64,000 bases of DNA from Campylorhamphus procurvoides (taxonomy: Eukaryota > Chordata > Aves > Passeriformes > Dendrocolaptidae). Under the pieces are notes generated by a model. The model searched no databases. It was not told the origin of the DNA and saw only the letters and a list, made by a program, of their open reading frames with translations. The stretch is from contig WBMV01007393.1 in the NCBI GenBank assembly GCA_013396655.1, positions 2,823 to 66,822 of the forward strand, read 5' to 3'. Numbering within the stretch: the first letter of the stretch is position 1; each line of letters begins with the position of its first letter. The position numbers and the translations under genes were made by a program. Positions 27,601 through 37,500 of the stretch are shown one piece after another.

Positions 27601-29579
27601 CAATAGCAGCAGTGTGTCTTAGACAATGGGAACCTGTCTGGTAATAGCAGCAACCTGACTATGTAATAGAAGCTCTAGGTCTGCCCAGGCTTCGATTAGA
27701 GGCTTACCAAGAGCAGATCTAAATGAAGTCCTGGCTTTTTCTTACTCTTAGTCATAAGTTTCAATTAACTATAATTAATTGTCTTTTGTTTCATTAGAAA
27801 CAAAATATGTAGTTTGTGCATTTTGCTTTTAAGTGACAAAATTAATGTTTGCAGTTAGACGTTGAGATACATACTCAATGATAAGGTCAGTCGTGACACC
27901 AGACCTAAGCATGGGTGCATTTGAGAGAAGGTTGTTTCAGTATTCTTGAGCCCACTCAAGAATTCATGTGACAAGGGCTCTGTTTCATTAAAGCCAGTCT
28001 GTCTTGTCTGCTGATTAGAGGCTCACTTGTAAAGAGATGGGACAGCTGGATGAATGCGTCTTAAATTCCTCCAAAAATGCATTGATTAAAAAGCTAAAGC
28101 TGTGAATGGCAGTGTGTCCTATCTGTCTGCCTGTTCTAGGATTAATTGCTAGAGTTAGCCTGAGTCAACCAGTTTGGAAGCATTGTTACTTCTGCAGGGG
28201 ACTTGAAGCACAAGATACTTGCTAAATAAACAGCTATGCTAACTACAGGGTTAACCTCTTATTTGGGGTGTAGCCTCTCTTCTATGTCATGCAGTTTGTG
28301 AAACAGGAGTAATGCCTCTGGATCTTAGCATTTGCAAATACTAAGTCTTGCGATACAGTACATTGTAGGGAAAATAATCTTTTCAACAGAGTAATTGAAA
28401 TGAAAGGTCACTTCTTTGTGAGCTTGTCAAAGGAAATTAGTGCAGGAGCATTTTGCAGACCTTACTTTTGAAGCTTTGAGGTGAAGTGACTGTAGGTTTA
28501 TCTAAGTGGAGAGAGTACATTCTCACTGTCCAGTGCACCAAATTTTTTGACTAGGAAATGAGTGGCTAGCTTTGTAGCATGCTGTTGGGATTTTTCTGTA
28601 AAAGTTTGTGTTAAGCAATTTTATGATTGCGGTACATGGTAAAATGAAAATGCAATGTTTTTCAGCAACATACTTAAGTGCTTCTATAAAGGAGTATAGA
28701 GGAGGATGTCTAATCCATTTTTTTCCCATACAGATAGCTCATTCAATTTTTAAAACAATATGGATTGTTTAACAGAACAGCTCTCTTCTGGCTCCATCAT
28801 AAAGGTTCTGAAAATGCCTGCTGTCAGAGTAAAATATCTAAAAATAACACCACCTCAAACTTGCAAAATCACACAAAGGCTAATTCATGTAAAAAAATCT
28901 AATTGTAGCACAGATTCCAGATTTGGTTTACGTTTGTCAAGTCTTGTTCCAGAATAATGCAAGTTAATTTCCCCCTTCTTTTAATCAAACTCCCATTTCT
29001 AAACATTGAAGTTTGTAATTTGTATATTTGAGAAAGGCTAGACATTATTCTCTTAAGCTAGAGACTGCAGATGAAAAGTTTCAATTAAACTTCGGTTAAT
29101 ACAAACTAGAGGGTGGAGGTTGAAAATAAGAGATTTGGTGAAGCACATTGACCTTAATCTGGGCTCTGTAATAAATGTAGATTAAATCCTGCCTCAAAGT
29201 ATTTGTCTTTTGAAATCAGATATAGGAAAGGGGGAAGAGTAGAATGACTTCTGATGTCTTCTCATATACTTCTATTTATATACATGTAAAGTTGTGTTGG
29301 AAAAAAAGAAAAAAAAATCTTAAGTGCTGTTTGATAGCTGCAAATCCATGACTGACTCGAATTCTCAAATGTACTGCACTTTTCAGATCCTCTAAAGAAA
29401 GATCTTCCAGAGACAAAGAACGTTCACGAGACCGTGATAGAACATCACGTGATAAAGATAGAAGCTCAAGAGAGAGGTCCCCACGAGATTTCAAAGACAA
29501 GAAACGTTCGTATGAAAGTGCTAATGGCCGATCGGAAGACCCAAGGAGCTCAGAGGAGCGTGAAGCAGGGGAGATATAA
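9572..29579 (+). CDS. LUC7L2: LUC7-like 2 splicing factor, 5'-partial (start exon outside window)
   Basis: Vertebrate LUC7 homologue, a nuclear component associated with U1 snRNP that influences 5' splice-site choice. Coding exons: 9572-9666, 17848-17946, 18805-18915, 19560-19703, 20765-20941, 22963-23054, 23934-23963, 24703-24897 and 29387-29579. All junctions are GT-AG and in phase, leaving 377 complete codons before TAA. Visible parts, in order, are a CCCH-type first zinc finger (RVCKSHLLNCCPHD and on to LGECLKVHD), a helical coiled-coil region of about 85 residues, a second C2H2 finger (RVCEVC through RRLADHFGGKLHLGF), a charged RE/ER stretch, and an Arg/Ser-rich tail ending in EEREAGEI. 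The sequence follows LUC7L2 rather than LUC7L (ECLKVHD, KDQDFFFELD, the long SRSHSK-type tail). The first ~20 residues are missing because exon 1 precedes the window. Confidence 0.95.
9667..17847 (+). other. LUC7L2 intron 2
   Basis: An 8.2 kb AT-rich intron between GTATGT and TTTCAG. Open frames inside, up to 129 codons on the minus strand at 15180-15569, show no recognisable domain or codon pattern. No named repeat was recognised. Confidence 0.7.
17848..17946 (+). CDS. LUC7L2: LUC7L2 coding exon 3
   Basis: This in-phase 33-codon exon completes the first zinc finger (MDLGECLKVHD) and runs into the helical region (RADYEIASKDQDFFFELD). The KDQDFFF reading separates it from the paralogue LUC7L. 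Donor GTATGT. Confidence 0.95.
18805..18915 (+). CDS. LUC7L2: LUC7L2 coding exon 4
   Basis: A 37-codon exon, phase 0 at both ends, encoding the first half of the coiled coil (AMDHLQSFIADCDRRTEVAK and following). Acceptor TTTTAG, donor GTAAGC. Confidence 0.95.
18983..19001 (+). other. 14-base poly-G run followed by an ambiguous base
   Basis: Fourteen consecutive G bases (18983-18996), four A bases and then an N at 19001, in LUC7L2 intron 4. This is the only ambiguous base I noticed, and it probably marks a place where sequencing or assembly failed on the homopolymer. Confidence 0.9.
19560..19703 (+). CDS. LUC7L2: LUC7L2 coding exon 5
   Basis: A 48-codon exon in phase 0, giving the second half of the coiled coil (AERVHELNEEIGKLLAKVEQ through KKREAE). 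Acceptor TCAAG, which lacks the usual C before AG; donor GTAAGT. Confidence 0.95.
20765..20941 (+). CDS. LUC7L2: LUC7L2 coding exon 6
   Basis: A 59-codon exon carrying the whole second zinc finger, including RVCEVCSAYLGLHDNDRRLA and DHFGGKLHLGF with paired Cys and His ligands. This is the most conserved block of the family. Acceptor TTCCAG, donor GTAAAT. Confidence 0.96.
20942..22962 (+). other. LUC7L2 intron 6
   Basis: A 2 kb AT-rich intron with no recognised gene, repeat or RNA. Confidence 0.7.
22963..23054 (+). CDS. LUC7L2: LUC7L2 coding exon 7
   Basis: It encodes the basic/acidic linker RIVADKQEKRNQERLKRREE and the ER-rich start of the tail. It ends two bases into an Arg codon (AG, donor GTAGGG); the following three downstream exons all begin by completing such an AG split codon. 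Confidence 0.94.
23934..23963 (+). CDS. LUC7L2: LUC7L2 coding exon 8 (30-base exon)
   Basis: A very short exon completing the split Arg codon and adding SRSHSKHAK before another split AG. Acceptor TTTCAG, donor GTATCT. It is supported by matching phases on both sides and by the corresponding SRSHSK segment in mammalian LUC7L2. Because it is 30 bases long with phase 2 on both sides, it can be skipped without changing frame. Confidence 0.88.
24703..24897 (+). CDS. LUC7L2: LUC7L2 coding exon 9 (RS tail)
   Basis: 65 codons of dense Arg/Ser repeats (SRSRDRRRHRSRSASRERKR and on to SRDRSRERSSKK), typical of splicing-factor RS domains. It ends in a split AG codon before donor GTGAAT. Confidence 0.94.
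24898..29386 (+). other. LUC7L2 intron 9
   Basis: A 4.5 kb intron before the last exon. It contains strong acceptor-like sites at 25126-25127 and 25895-25896 followed by short frames compatible with exon 9, described under findings. Otherwise it is AT-rich, without recognised repeats or RNA genes. Confidence 0.65.
29387..29579 (+). CDS. LUC7L2: LUC7L2 terminal coding exon 10
   Basis: It completes the split Arg codon, continues the RS/RD tail (SSRDKERSRDRDRTSRDKDR) and ends in KKRSYESANGRSEDPRSSEE followed by REAGEI and TAA. The AGEI terminus is the conserved end of LUC7L2. Acceptor TTTCAG. Confidence 0.95.
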
Positions 29580-30420
29580 CTGGCTGTATATTCACCTGAT
29601 CTCTAGCTTCCTATGGAGTTGCATACTTTGGTTTAGTTTACAGTTGTTCAAAGGGACACCAGTGAGCAGTTCCAGACACTGATCCAACTAGGATAGATGT
29701 ACAGTATATAAAAGTGGTTATAACAAAGTCAGAATTAAACCCCATGAATTAATGATGCCTAAAGCTGGGTCCTGGACTTCCACCAAGTTGTAAAACTTTT
29801 CTGAAACATTTCTCTTTATTCAGGACAACAGTTTTATGTACCAAGATGCAGATCTCAATGTTTTTAATCTCCTTTCCAATACAAGTTAGTGAACAAATTA
29901 TATTGTACTACTTGCCTTGGGTGCTTTTGAACCTTTATGAATTCTCCAATTCTGCTCCAGTCAAAACAGCAGCATTGAAAGGTTGTATTTGGGGGGAATT
30001 TTTTTTTGTTTGCTTTTTTGTAAGAGGGTGGGTGGATGAATATTGACTTACTCTGAGGTTATGTTCCCAGTGTTGCGTTTCATTTTTGTTTGGGAACCTA
30101 GGAGTTGATTACAGTGGGAGCCTTTAGACAGGAATGTGTGCTGGAGAAAGCGAAATGTCTTTTTACAGTGCCTATTTAGACTTGGAAATTGAACAGCTGT
30201 TGCATTACATCTTTTTTATTTCTACTTAAATTTTGAAATCAAAGCCAGTCCCATATCTGTACCATTTGATTGGTATGTGTTCAATATATTTGTTTTTTTC
30301 CATAAGGACTCTTTCTGCTTTTTCTTGTGGGTTGCATCCTTAATTGTATTAAAACAAACAAACAAAAAAGGCAACAACAAACAAAAATTAAGAACAAAAG
30401 AAATAAAAAAAAATAAAAAG
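29580..30420 (+). other. LUC7L2 3' UTR with probable poly(A) signals
   Basis: AT-rich non-coding sequence after the TAA. AATAAA motifs occur at 30402-30407 and 30412-30417, inside an A-rich tract (30350-30420). They are the first clustered signals near the point where intergenic repeats begin. The true cleavage site cannot be fixed from sequence alone, and the A-rich tract could also be an old retroposed tail. Confidence 0.45.
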
Positions 30421-30612
30421 AAAGCATATTGTCCAATAACTTAACAAGGATATACTGGTCTCTTTAAGGTGGTTAATTAGCAGATCAGTCTTTTAAAAGC
30501 TAACATCTGGTTATTTGAGTTTTTAACATACAGATATGCGCTAGGAGAAGCAGTCATTCTGATCACAGTCCTGATTATCCTAAAATCTTCAAATGCAGAA
30601 ACCTGGGGAGTC

Positions 30613-31530
30613 AGAATCACAGAGCAGGTTGGGTTGGAAGCGACCTTAAAGATCATCTCATTCCAACCTCTTTGCCATGGACAGGGACACCTTCAACTAG
30701 ACCAGATTGGTTTAGGCCCCGTTCAACCTGGCCATGAACACTTCCAGGAATGGAGCACGCAGAACTTCTCTGGGCAATCTGTTCCAGTGCCTCACCACCC
30801 TCATAGTAAAGAATTTCTTCCTAATACCCAATCTAAATCTCCCCTCTTTCAGTTTAAAGCTATTCCCCCTTGTTCTGTCACTTCATGCCCTTCTAAAAAC
30901 TCCCCCTCCAGCTCTATTAAGCTCCCTTTAGGTACTGAAAGGTGCTGTAAGACCTCTCTGGAGCCTTGTCCAGGTTGAACAACTCAAATTCTCAGCCTTT
31001 ACTTTTAGGAGAGGTGCTCTGTCCCTCTAATCATCTTGGTGGCCTCCTCTGGACTTGCTCCAACAGGTCCATGGCTGTCCTGTGCTGGGGACCGCAGAGC
31101 TGGATGCAGCACTGCAGGTGGGGTCTTAGCAGAGCAGAGGGGCAGAATCCCCTCCCTTGACCTGCTGCCCACACTGGTTTTGATGCAGCCCAGGACACAA
31201 TTGGCTTTCTGGGCTGTGAGCCCACATTGCTGGGTCATGCCCAGTCTCATCCACCAGCATCCCCAAGTCCTTCCCTGCAGGGTTGCACTCCATCTGTTCA
31301 TCCCCCAGCCTGGATTTGTGCTTGGCATTACTCTGACTCAGGTGCAGCACCTTGCACTTGGCCTTGCTGAACTTCCTGAGGTTCACACAGACCCACCTCT
31401 TAAGGCTGTCAAGGTCCCTCTGGATAGCACCCTTTCCCTCCAGCATGTCAACTGCACCACAGCTTGGTGTCATCAGCCAACTTGCTAAGGGTGCACTCAA
31501 TCCCACTCTCCATGGCACCGACAAAATGTA
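30613..31530 (-). mobile_element. CR1 LINE, 3' part, minus orientation
   Basis: A ~900 bp copy of the avian CR1 non-LTR retrotransposon in reverse orientation. The plus strand opens with the reverse complement of the CR1 3' end. The minus strand still reads the C-terminal part of the reverse transcriptase in broken frames (AIQRDLDSLKRWVCVNLRKF; KAKCKVLHLSQSN; LLEQVQRRPPR). The 5' end is truncated, as is usual for CR1, and the coding frame is disrupted. Confidence 0.92.
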
Positions 31531-33138
31531 AAGCGGTTGCTGTCCATTCTGTTGGACTGAAAGTGCTTTGAGGTATTTAAACTACTCAGAAGTGCCCTAC
31601 TACTCCCACTAAGAAGAATTCAGAGATGGGTAAATCTTCCTCCTTGAGTTCACACCACTGAGTTACCTGACAGTGATGCTTAAGAGCAGTGTTTGTAATG
31701 ATTGATCAGCATTTTCAGCAGGTTCTGCAGACTGTACCTCCCTGGGACCTACTGATCATCAGTGTGTAATACCATTCATTGTGTGCATTTTTCCTCAATG
31801 TCTTTTCTGCAGCATCTTCAGTACAGTCAGAACACATGGGTGATAATTCTAACACAGAAGATAATTTAGCAGTATTTTGGCTGGCAGTGAAAGCTAGAAC
31901 AGGACCTGTACACCTCTGCAAGAACTTGGATCCAGCACTGCATGTGCCACTTTGAGCTGATGTCATTTTGAGCTCCTGTAATAATGGTGACTAACAACAC
32001 TTTTATTTACCCATTTAAATTCTGAGCATGAGTTTCCCTCCTGGGAATTTTTTATGATTTTCTGGGTGGCCCAAGTGCTTGAGGAATGGAAGTTACCAGT
32101 GTTTGTCCCTCTGGTACTGGCTGCAAAGTGCTTGATGACATCTATGGTCACACAGTTGTTAGTGGGAGTCTAGTGGTGTGACAAAAAGTGAACAGTCATT
32201 TCTAGGTACATCTTGCATAGCGTAAGTGCCAGTGATTCCTTTGGAATTCCTGTCTGGAATAACAATATTCCAGAAATCCTGAGGACCTCTCCCTCCCCCT
32301 GCAGCCAGCAACTAGAAATTTTGTGTAGTAAAAGGTGGGGGTGGGAGTGGAATTTGCATACTCTGACAAAGTACTTTTTAAACTCTTTACTAGCAGGTTC
32401 TGGATAATATGCCATTAATTTTACAAATGGCTTTTAAATTTAATTACAAAAGGGTTGATTGGGTTTGGACCTTCCCTTATTTAGAGGTTTTTGTGGAATG
32501 GTGAACTTCATAGTATCCAAGTTCCACACTGATGTTAAGCAGCAGCTTACATGATAAAATAATCTGAATTACATGTGGAAGTACAGGACTGAAGTGCAGT
32601 TAGGAAGAAAACTGAATTAAGGTGAATGATGAAACACACTTAAGATGCAAGAGATCTGGAACATCTGTCAGAAAGGGACTGTTTAGTGATTATTACTAAG
32701 TATGGATATTCCACCTTCTCATCAGAACCCAACGAACTTATTTTTCAGGAATGCAAAACTCCGGTATTCATCACCTGTAAACTTCCTGCTGGATAGCTGA
32801 AGAGTGCTGTTGACTGACATGAGGCTTCCTGGTCAAAAAGATTATGAAATGGAGCTCCTGAGGGAACCTAGGGGTGCTGTAGCTAAGCATCAGCTTTTGA
32901 GATCTTTGAAATTTTGCTGATGTAGTTAAAGCTCCATAGTGGTTTTTATCAGGCTACAGGTGTATAAATTCAGCATTTCACTGATTTAAAGTGTTTGAAG
33001 TGCAGTGAACCTGCAAGCATTATTCCTGTACCTCAGAATCACTCTGGATTAGTCAGGGGAGCATAAAACAGAAAGGTTAAGGTGATAAGCAGCTAGAGGA
33101 TGGCACATTACCAGAAATTAGATCCATTCTTGAACATA
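31531..33138. other. Intergenic sequence, nothing recognised
   Basis: Short overlapping frames only, with no family match and no named repeat between the two CR1 copies. Confidence 0.5.
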
Positions 33139-33320
33139 ATCATAGAATTGGTTACCTTGAAAAAGGCCCTCAAGATCAAGTCCAGCTGCAAACCCAACAC
33201 TGCCAAGTCCACCACTAACCCATGTCCTTAAGTGCCACATCTACATACCTCTTAAATACCTCCAGGGATGCCAACTCAGCCACTTCCCTGTGCAGTCTGG
33301 TCCAGTGCTGGACAGTATAT
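33139..33320 (-). mobile_element. CR1 LINE fragment, minus orientation
   Basis: On the plus strand the sequence starts with ATCATAGAATTGG and runs through CCCAACACTGCC, CTTAAATACCTCCAGGGATG and CACTTCCCTGTGCAG, which is the reversed 3' end of a CR1 subfamily. It is diverged and short, and has no coding potential. Confidence 0.8.
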
Positions 33321-36300
33321 GTGAGTTGTTTTTCCCATTGGAGCAGAAGGAATTGCATGGTGGCATTTCCAAGCAAAGAGGTGCCTGGCCTCATGCCACC
33401 ATGTCCCATTACCCATCATCAGCCTTGCCAGTGAAGCTGCCAGAGGAGTCTGTTCCTTTCTGTCTTCTTGCCTTGCATCAGGTATTGAATCTGGGAATTA
33501 CCCTCCTGTTGCTACAACTGAAACCCTGCCCTGGAGCCCATTTATCTGTCCAGCCTGTCTTGCACCATCCATCCTGCCCCAGGGGCAGTGGGACAAAATA
33601 GGAGAACCAGCTCCCTAAGCTGATGCAAATGGATGATTGTGCGAATGTTAAATAGCCTTGGAGCAGGGCTATCTGTTTAGCTGAAGAGAATGGTAGAAAC
33701 TTGTCTTGAGACTCCTGGGGTCAGTGCAAGACTGGTAAGGACATGGGGTGGGTTCATCTGAATGGGTGGTTTTCACTGTAGGAACAGAGCATTGCAACAA
33801 GAAGCTGCTGTGGTGCTGAAAACAATTCAGTGACGTGCGGAAAAGAACCCCACAAGCAGGCAGTTACGGAGAGGTATGTTCATTTCAGCACTGGGTGCAT
33901 GGGGTTTACTCCACCAAAGATGCATACCTGTCTGTGCTCACAGGCCTGCTTAAATACAGTTACAACACGCACATTCATTCTTTCCTTATGCATTGTTTTC
34001 CTAGGAAAGGCAGGTCTATTCTAATCAGTTCCGAGAAGTGATTTTCATTTTCTCCACCCTGTGCTCCTCCCGTCTGAGTTTGCGCATTGGTTTCCAGTTT
34101 TCCTGGGCAGGGGTCTTCAGGGGTCTTGAGGATGAAGATCGTGGGTCTTCTTCAGTGTGTCCTTTTCAACTTGGCTCAAAAAGTAACTTAAACCAGTTTT
34201 GTTGGCAACTTGAATCAGTCTAATTAGGAAACTTCTATAATTATCTTATTCTTTTGACGTATTTCCTGATTTATCTTAGTTTCATATGGTGTCCATTCTA
34301 TTTTGGAAGCCTCAAGGCCAGGTACTGATAGCACTCCCTGTTTCTCACAACATATTCCCTTGTTTTTCTATCTTTGTAGCCATTTATGGCCTCAACTATG
34401 CAGTCTGTCTTTGTGACTTCAGCAAAAGTTCTTACAATTATTTCTATTAACCCTTTCAGTGTTAGTTCCCTTATTGTTACCTTATATCATCAGTGAGACT
34501 GTGCTGTCTCCTCCAGGACTGTTATGAATTTGAGCAGATTGCAATTGCAGTCAGCATTAAACAAAGTATAAAGTAATGCAGGATGAGCCACGCACCAGGA
34601 ATGACGGCAGTGTGCAGTGTAAGGGCTTGCAGCACCCAAGAACATCCCTGGTTTATTGTTCTCCAGCCCTATTTCATGTGCCACCTTCCTCAATGTGGTT
34701 ATCCTTTGTTCAACAGGCAGTAGAAGTTAGTTTCTCCTGATGCAGTGGCTTGTAAAAAGTGTTAATGCACTCTTCATTCAGACCTGCATGATGGTTCCTG
34801 CTCTTTGTTTTTTTGCTTTTATAATTTTTTCCCCTTGCTTCTTAATAAATTCTTGCGCTGTTACTGCTGATGTAATTCATTCTTTTCAGTAAGACCTGAA
34901 ATCCGTCTTTCACTGCAGCCTGCAAAACTGGGAAGCAGCAGACTGCTGGGCAGGAATTGTATCAGCAGCTGGAAATACAAGGGAAGAGGAAGAAATGTTT
35001 TTTTCTAGCCCTGGCTCTCCTCTTTATCCCTGTTCCCCTCTGCGGACATATAATGGAGTCAGCAGGCAATCAGCAAATTCTCTCATGACTTCTCTGTCTT
35101 GGTTCTGGCTTTTCACCTCCTGTTGCTGAGGAAACTGGAGTCCCAAATCCCTTTCCCAGGCTCAGTGGTGCTGCCAGAGCACTGCAGGCAAGCAGAGTCT
35201 TAGGAGATGCACCATCAGGGAGGCAGAATTAGCTAGCAACAAAGCAGGGCTGAACACCAGCAAGGTCAGAAAGGGCACGACAGACAGCAGGAGCTGCCGT
35301 GGCTGTGCAGCCCTTTCCCAGGCTGAAATGATCTGACACATGCTGTCTGTAGTACAGAATTGATGGTGATGCTCAGTGAAGAGCACAAAGGTTAGAAATC
35401 ATTCCAGGTGCTGGCTCAGAGGCTGCAAAGAAGGCGACTTCACAGCATGGGCTGTCAGGCCAGCCTGAGCCTCTCTGTCTCTGTCACTGGAAGGTGCTAA
35501 GTGGGTGGGGACTATGCATGGAACTATTCTAACTTTTCAAATTACTGCCCTCTTCCTAAGCTCATCCTCGTTTGCAGCAGAACAATGGGAGTAAAGAACT
35601 ACCACCAGCCTGGGGCAGCCCCTGCCTTGACGGAGGGTAGGACTGTAGTGCAGATGTCTGCTCCAATGTCTTTCCTTGTAACCCCCTGCAAGTCTCTGTT
35701 AGTGGTCTGTGCTAAGGGGACATTTAAGCACGATGTTGGAATCAGCCTGCTCTGCCTGGTGGCCGTGATCAGTGGCTGCCAGATGTCCTTGGTGGACAGC
35801 CTGTGGAGGCTGGATGGAGATCAACAGCACCACCATCACCAGCAGCAGGTCCCTAATTTGTCCACTGCCGTGGGATTGCAGAGGGGAGGTGAAGCACTGT
35901 GTTGCTGCCCACGAGAGACACGCCATTGCAGTACATCCTCCTGAGCAAGCACCCCAGGAACTTCAGAAGCAGAATCCTGGGTTCTCCAAGGTGAGCATAC
36001 AAAATATTCTGACAGTACAGCAGGACTGACATTTCTACTGCCCACTGAGTAAGCAAATGAGTCAGTCTGGGATGCTGCTGACTCACACCAGGAAAAAGTC
36101 AGTCCTGTGTGTCTCAGGCTTGTTTGATGCTGCCCATGTGCAATCTGACCAGTATAATTGTGCCTTGAACTGGCTCAAACACACCTCTTCTGTAAGACAG
36201 AAGTGCTGTGGTATCTGGTAAGTGCTCATTATCTCAATATTAGCTTTAGCAAAGTTAAAGAAAAAAAGGCAACTGGTTTGACATCCCCTTTCCCTAAACC

Positions 36301-36937
36301 AGAATGTTGTAACAAAAGAAAAAAAAAACACATATTTTGCAGTGTTGAAAACTGAGAAGGTTAGAATAAGTCTGGGGACTTGTTTGGTTTGGTTTGCAGC
36401 ATAAGTCACACTTCTGTTTTTATGAGACATCTGAGTGCCACACAGGGTTTACTGGCATTTGAATTCAGGGGCCGTTCTGTTCTTCCAGGGACCACTGGCT
36501 CCTGGTGCTGATTCAGACATCACAATTCACTTTTCATATCTCGATATGATCTTCTGTAGGCTGTAATCCTTCCTTGTCACATGTTTTGCCATCACAAGCC
36601 TTGTGCTACTTTTTATTTAGCCAGAAAGTTGAACTGAAGATCCAATGGGGCTCCCCTGCCCCTCTCCATTTCTAACAGAAGCAACCACCCTGGTGCCAAG
36701 CACAGGGTACAAACACTGCTGGTCCCAGCATGTTCCTCTGGGCTGTGCCCTCACTGCCTTCTACCCCTCACTTTAAACGGCGTCTCAAAGAAGCCCCTAC
36801 TCTTTCAGTGGAAAGCAACACCTCTGAGATATATATCTGTACCTCTGGCCACAGCTCTACAGCAAAGGAGTTCAAACAGCCCTTCACTTCAATCACTGAC
36901 AACACAAAGGGCCTTCCTGCAAGAAGAGTGGGCACAT
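33321..36937. other. Intergenic sequence, no supported gene
   Basis: The longest frame is 147 codons (35501-35944, plus), overlapped by frames on the other strand. It contains a His/Gln run (HHHHQQQ) but no domain, and no splice evidence links it to anything. I treat it as non-coding. Confidence 0.5.
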
Positions 36938-37500
36938 GGGATAAAGAAGGTTCTCGGGCCCAGGAAGGATGCAGACGACCCAATATGGGTTACAGCAAGA
37001 CTCCAACTTTATTAAAGAAAGTTCTATACTTATAGTATTTCAGACAAGACGTGCCTTAAGCTTATTGGCACAACACACACATAACAATCACTTATTGGTT
37101 ATAATCAGAAGGCGAGTTATTGTATGACCTCGTCTAAGTTCGCAGGGCTGCAAGATTGTTTATCTTACAGCAGTCGTCTGCTGACCTTGGGCTAACGACT
37201 CCTTTATTCTTTTCCCATGAGAAAGAATCCCTACAATGGGAGGCTTTCCCTTTGGACCCAGCTAGAAAGATTTCCTAGACCCTTCCCCAGATTCTCTGCA
37301 AGGTCTCCAGTCCCTGCTATGGGCAGTCACGGGATATCTGAGATGACCTCCCCGCCTCACTGACCCTCTCTGCTGCCCGTGCTAAAGGCAGGGACAGGAA
37401 GGCTGCTTGGCTCAGACTCTAGCAAGAAAATTATTAGGCTTAAATGCCTCGACACCAAGGCTAGCTCCTTCTGTAAGACACTCCCTGTCACCTCAAATTG
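36938..37500 (-). mobile_element. Probable solo LTR of an avian endogenous retrovirus, minus orientation
   Basis: Read on the minus strand, this region shows a TATA-like CTATAAGTATAG (plus 37026-37037) about 20 bases before an AATAAA poly(A) signal in CTTTAATAAAG (plus 37010-37020). Downstream lies a GGGTCGTCTGCATCC stretch, and this arrangement resembles the U3-R-U5 of ERVK/alpharetrovirus-like LTRs. No internal gag, pol or env sequence is recognisable beside it. The boundaries are approximate; I could not find a clean target duplication. Confidence 0.5.

Noticed and set aside
9572..29579. Assignment to LUC7L (the paralogue next to alpha-globin genes) because a globin lies nearby
   Set aside because: Residues such as ECLKVHD, KDQDFFF and the long SRSHSK tail follow LUC7L2, and the globin is globin E, not alpha-globin.
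31005..31524. Frames of up to 150 codons on both strands
   Set aside because: They are remnants of CR1 reverse transcriptase (minus) and its antisense shadows, not host genes.
35501..36086. Overlapping frames on both strands, including a 147-codon frame with a His/Gln run
   Set aside because: No domain, no splice context, and several competing frames on both strands, which is typical of GC-richer non-coding DNA.
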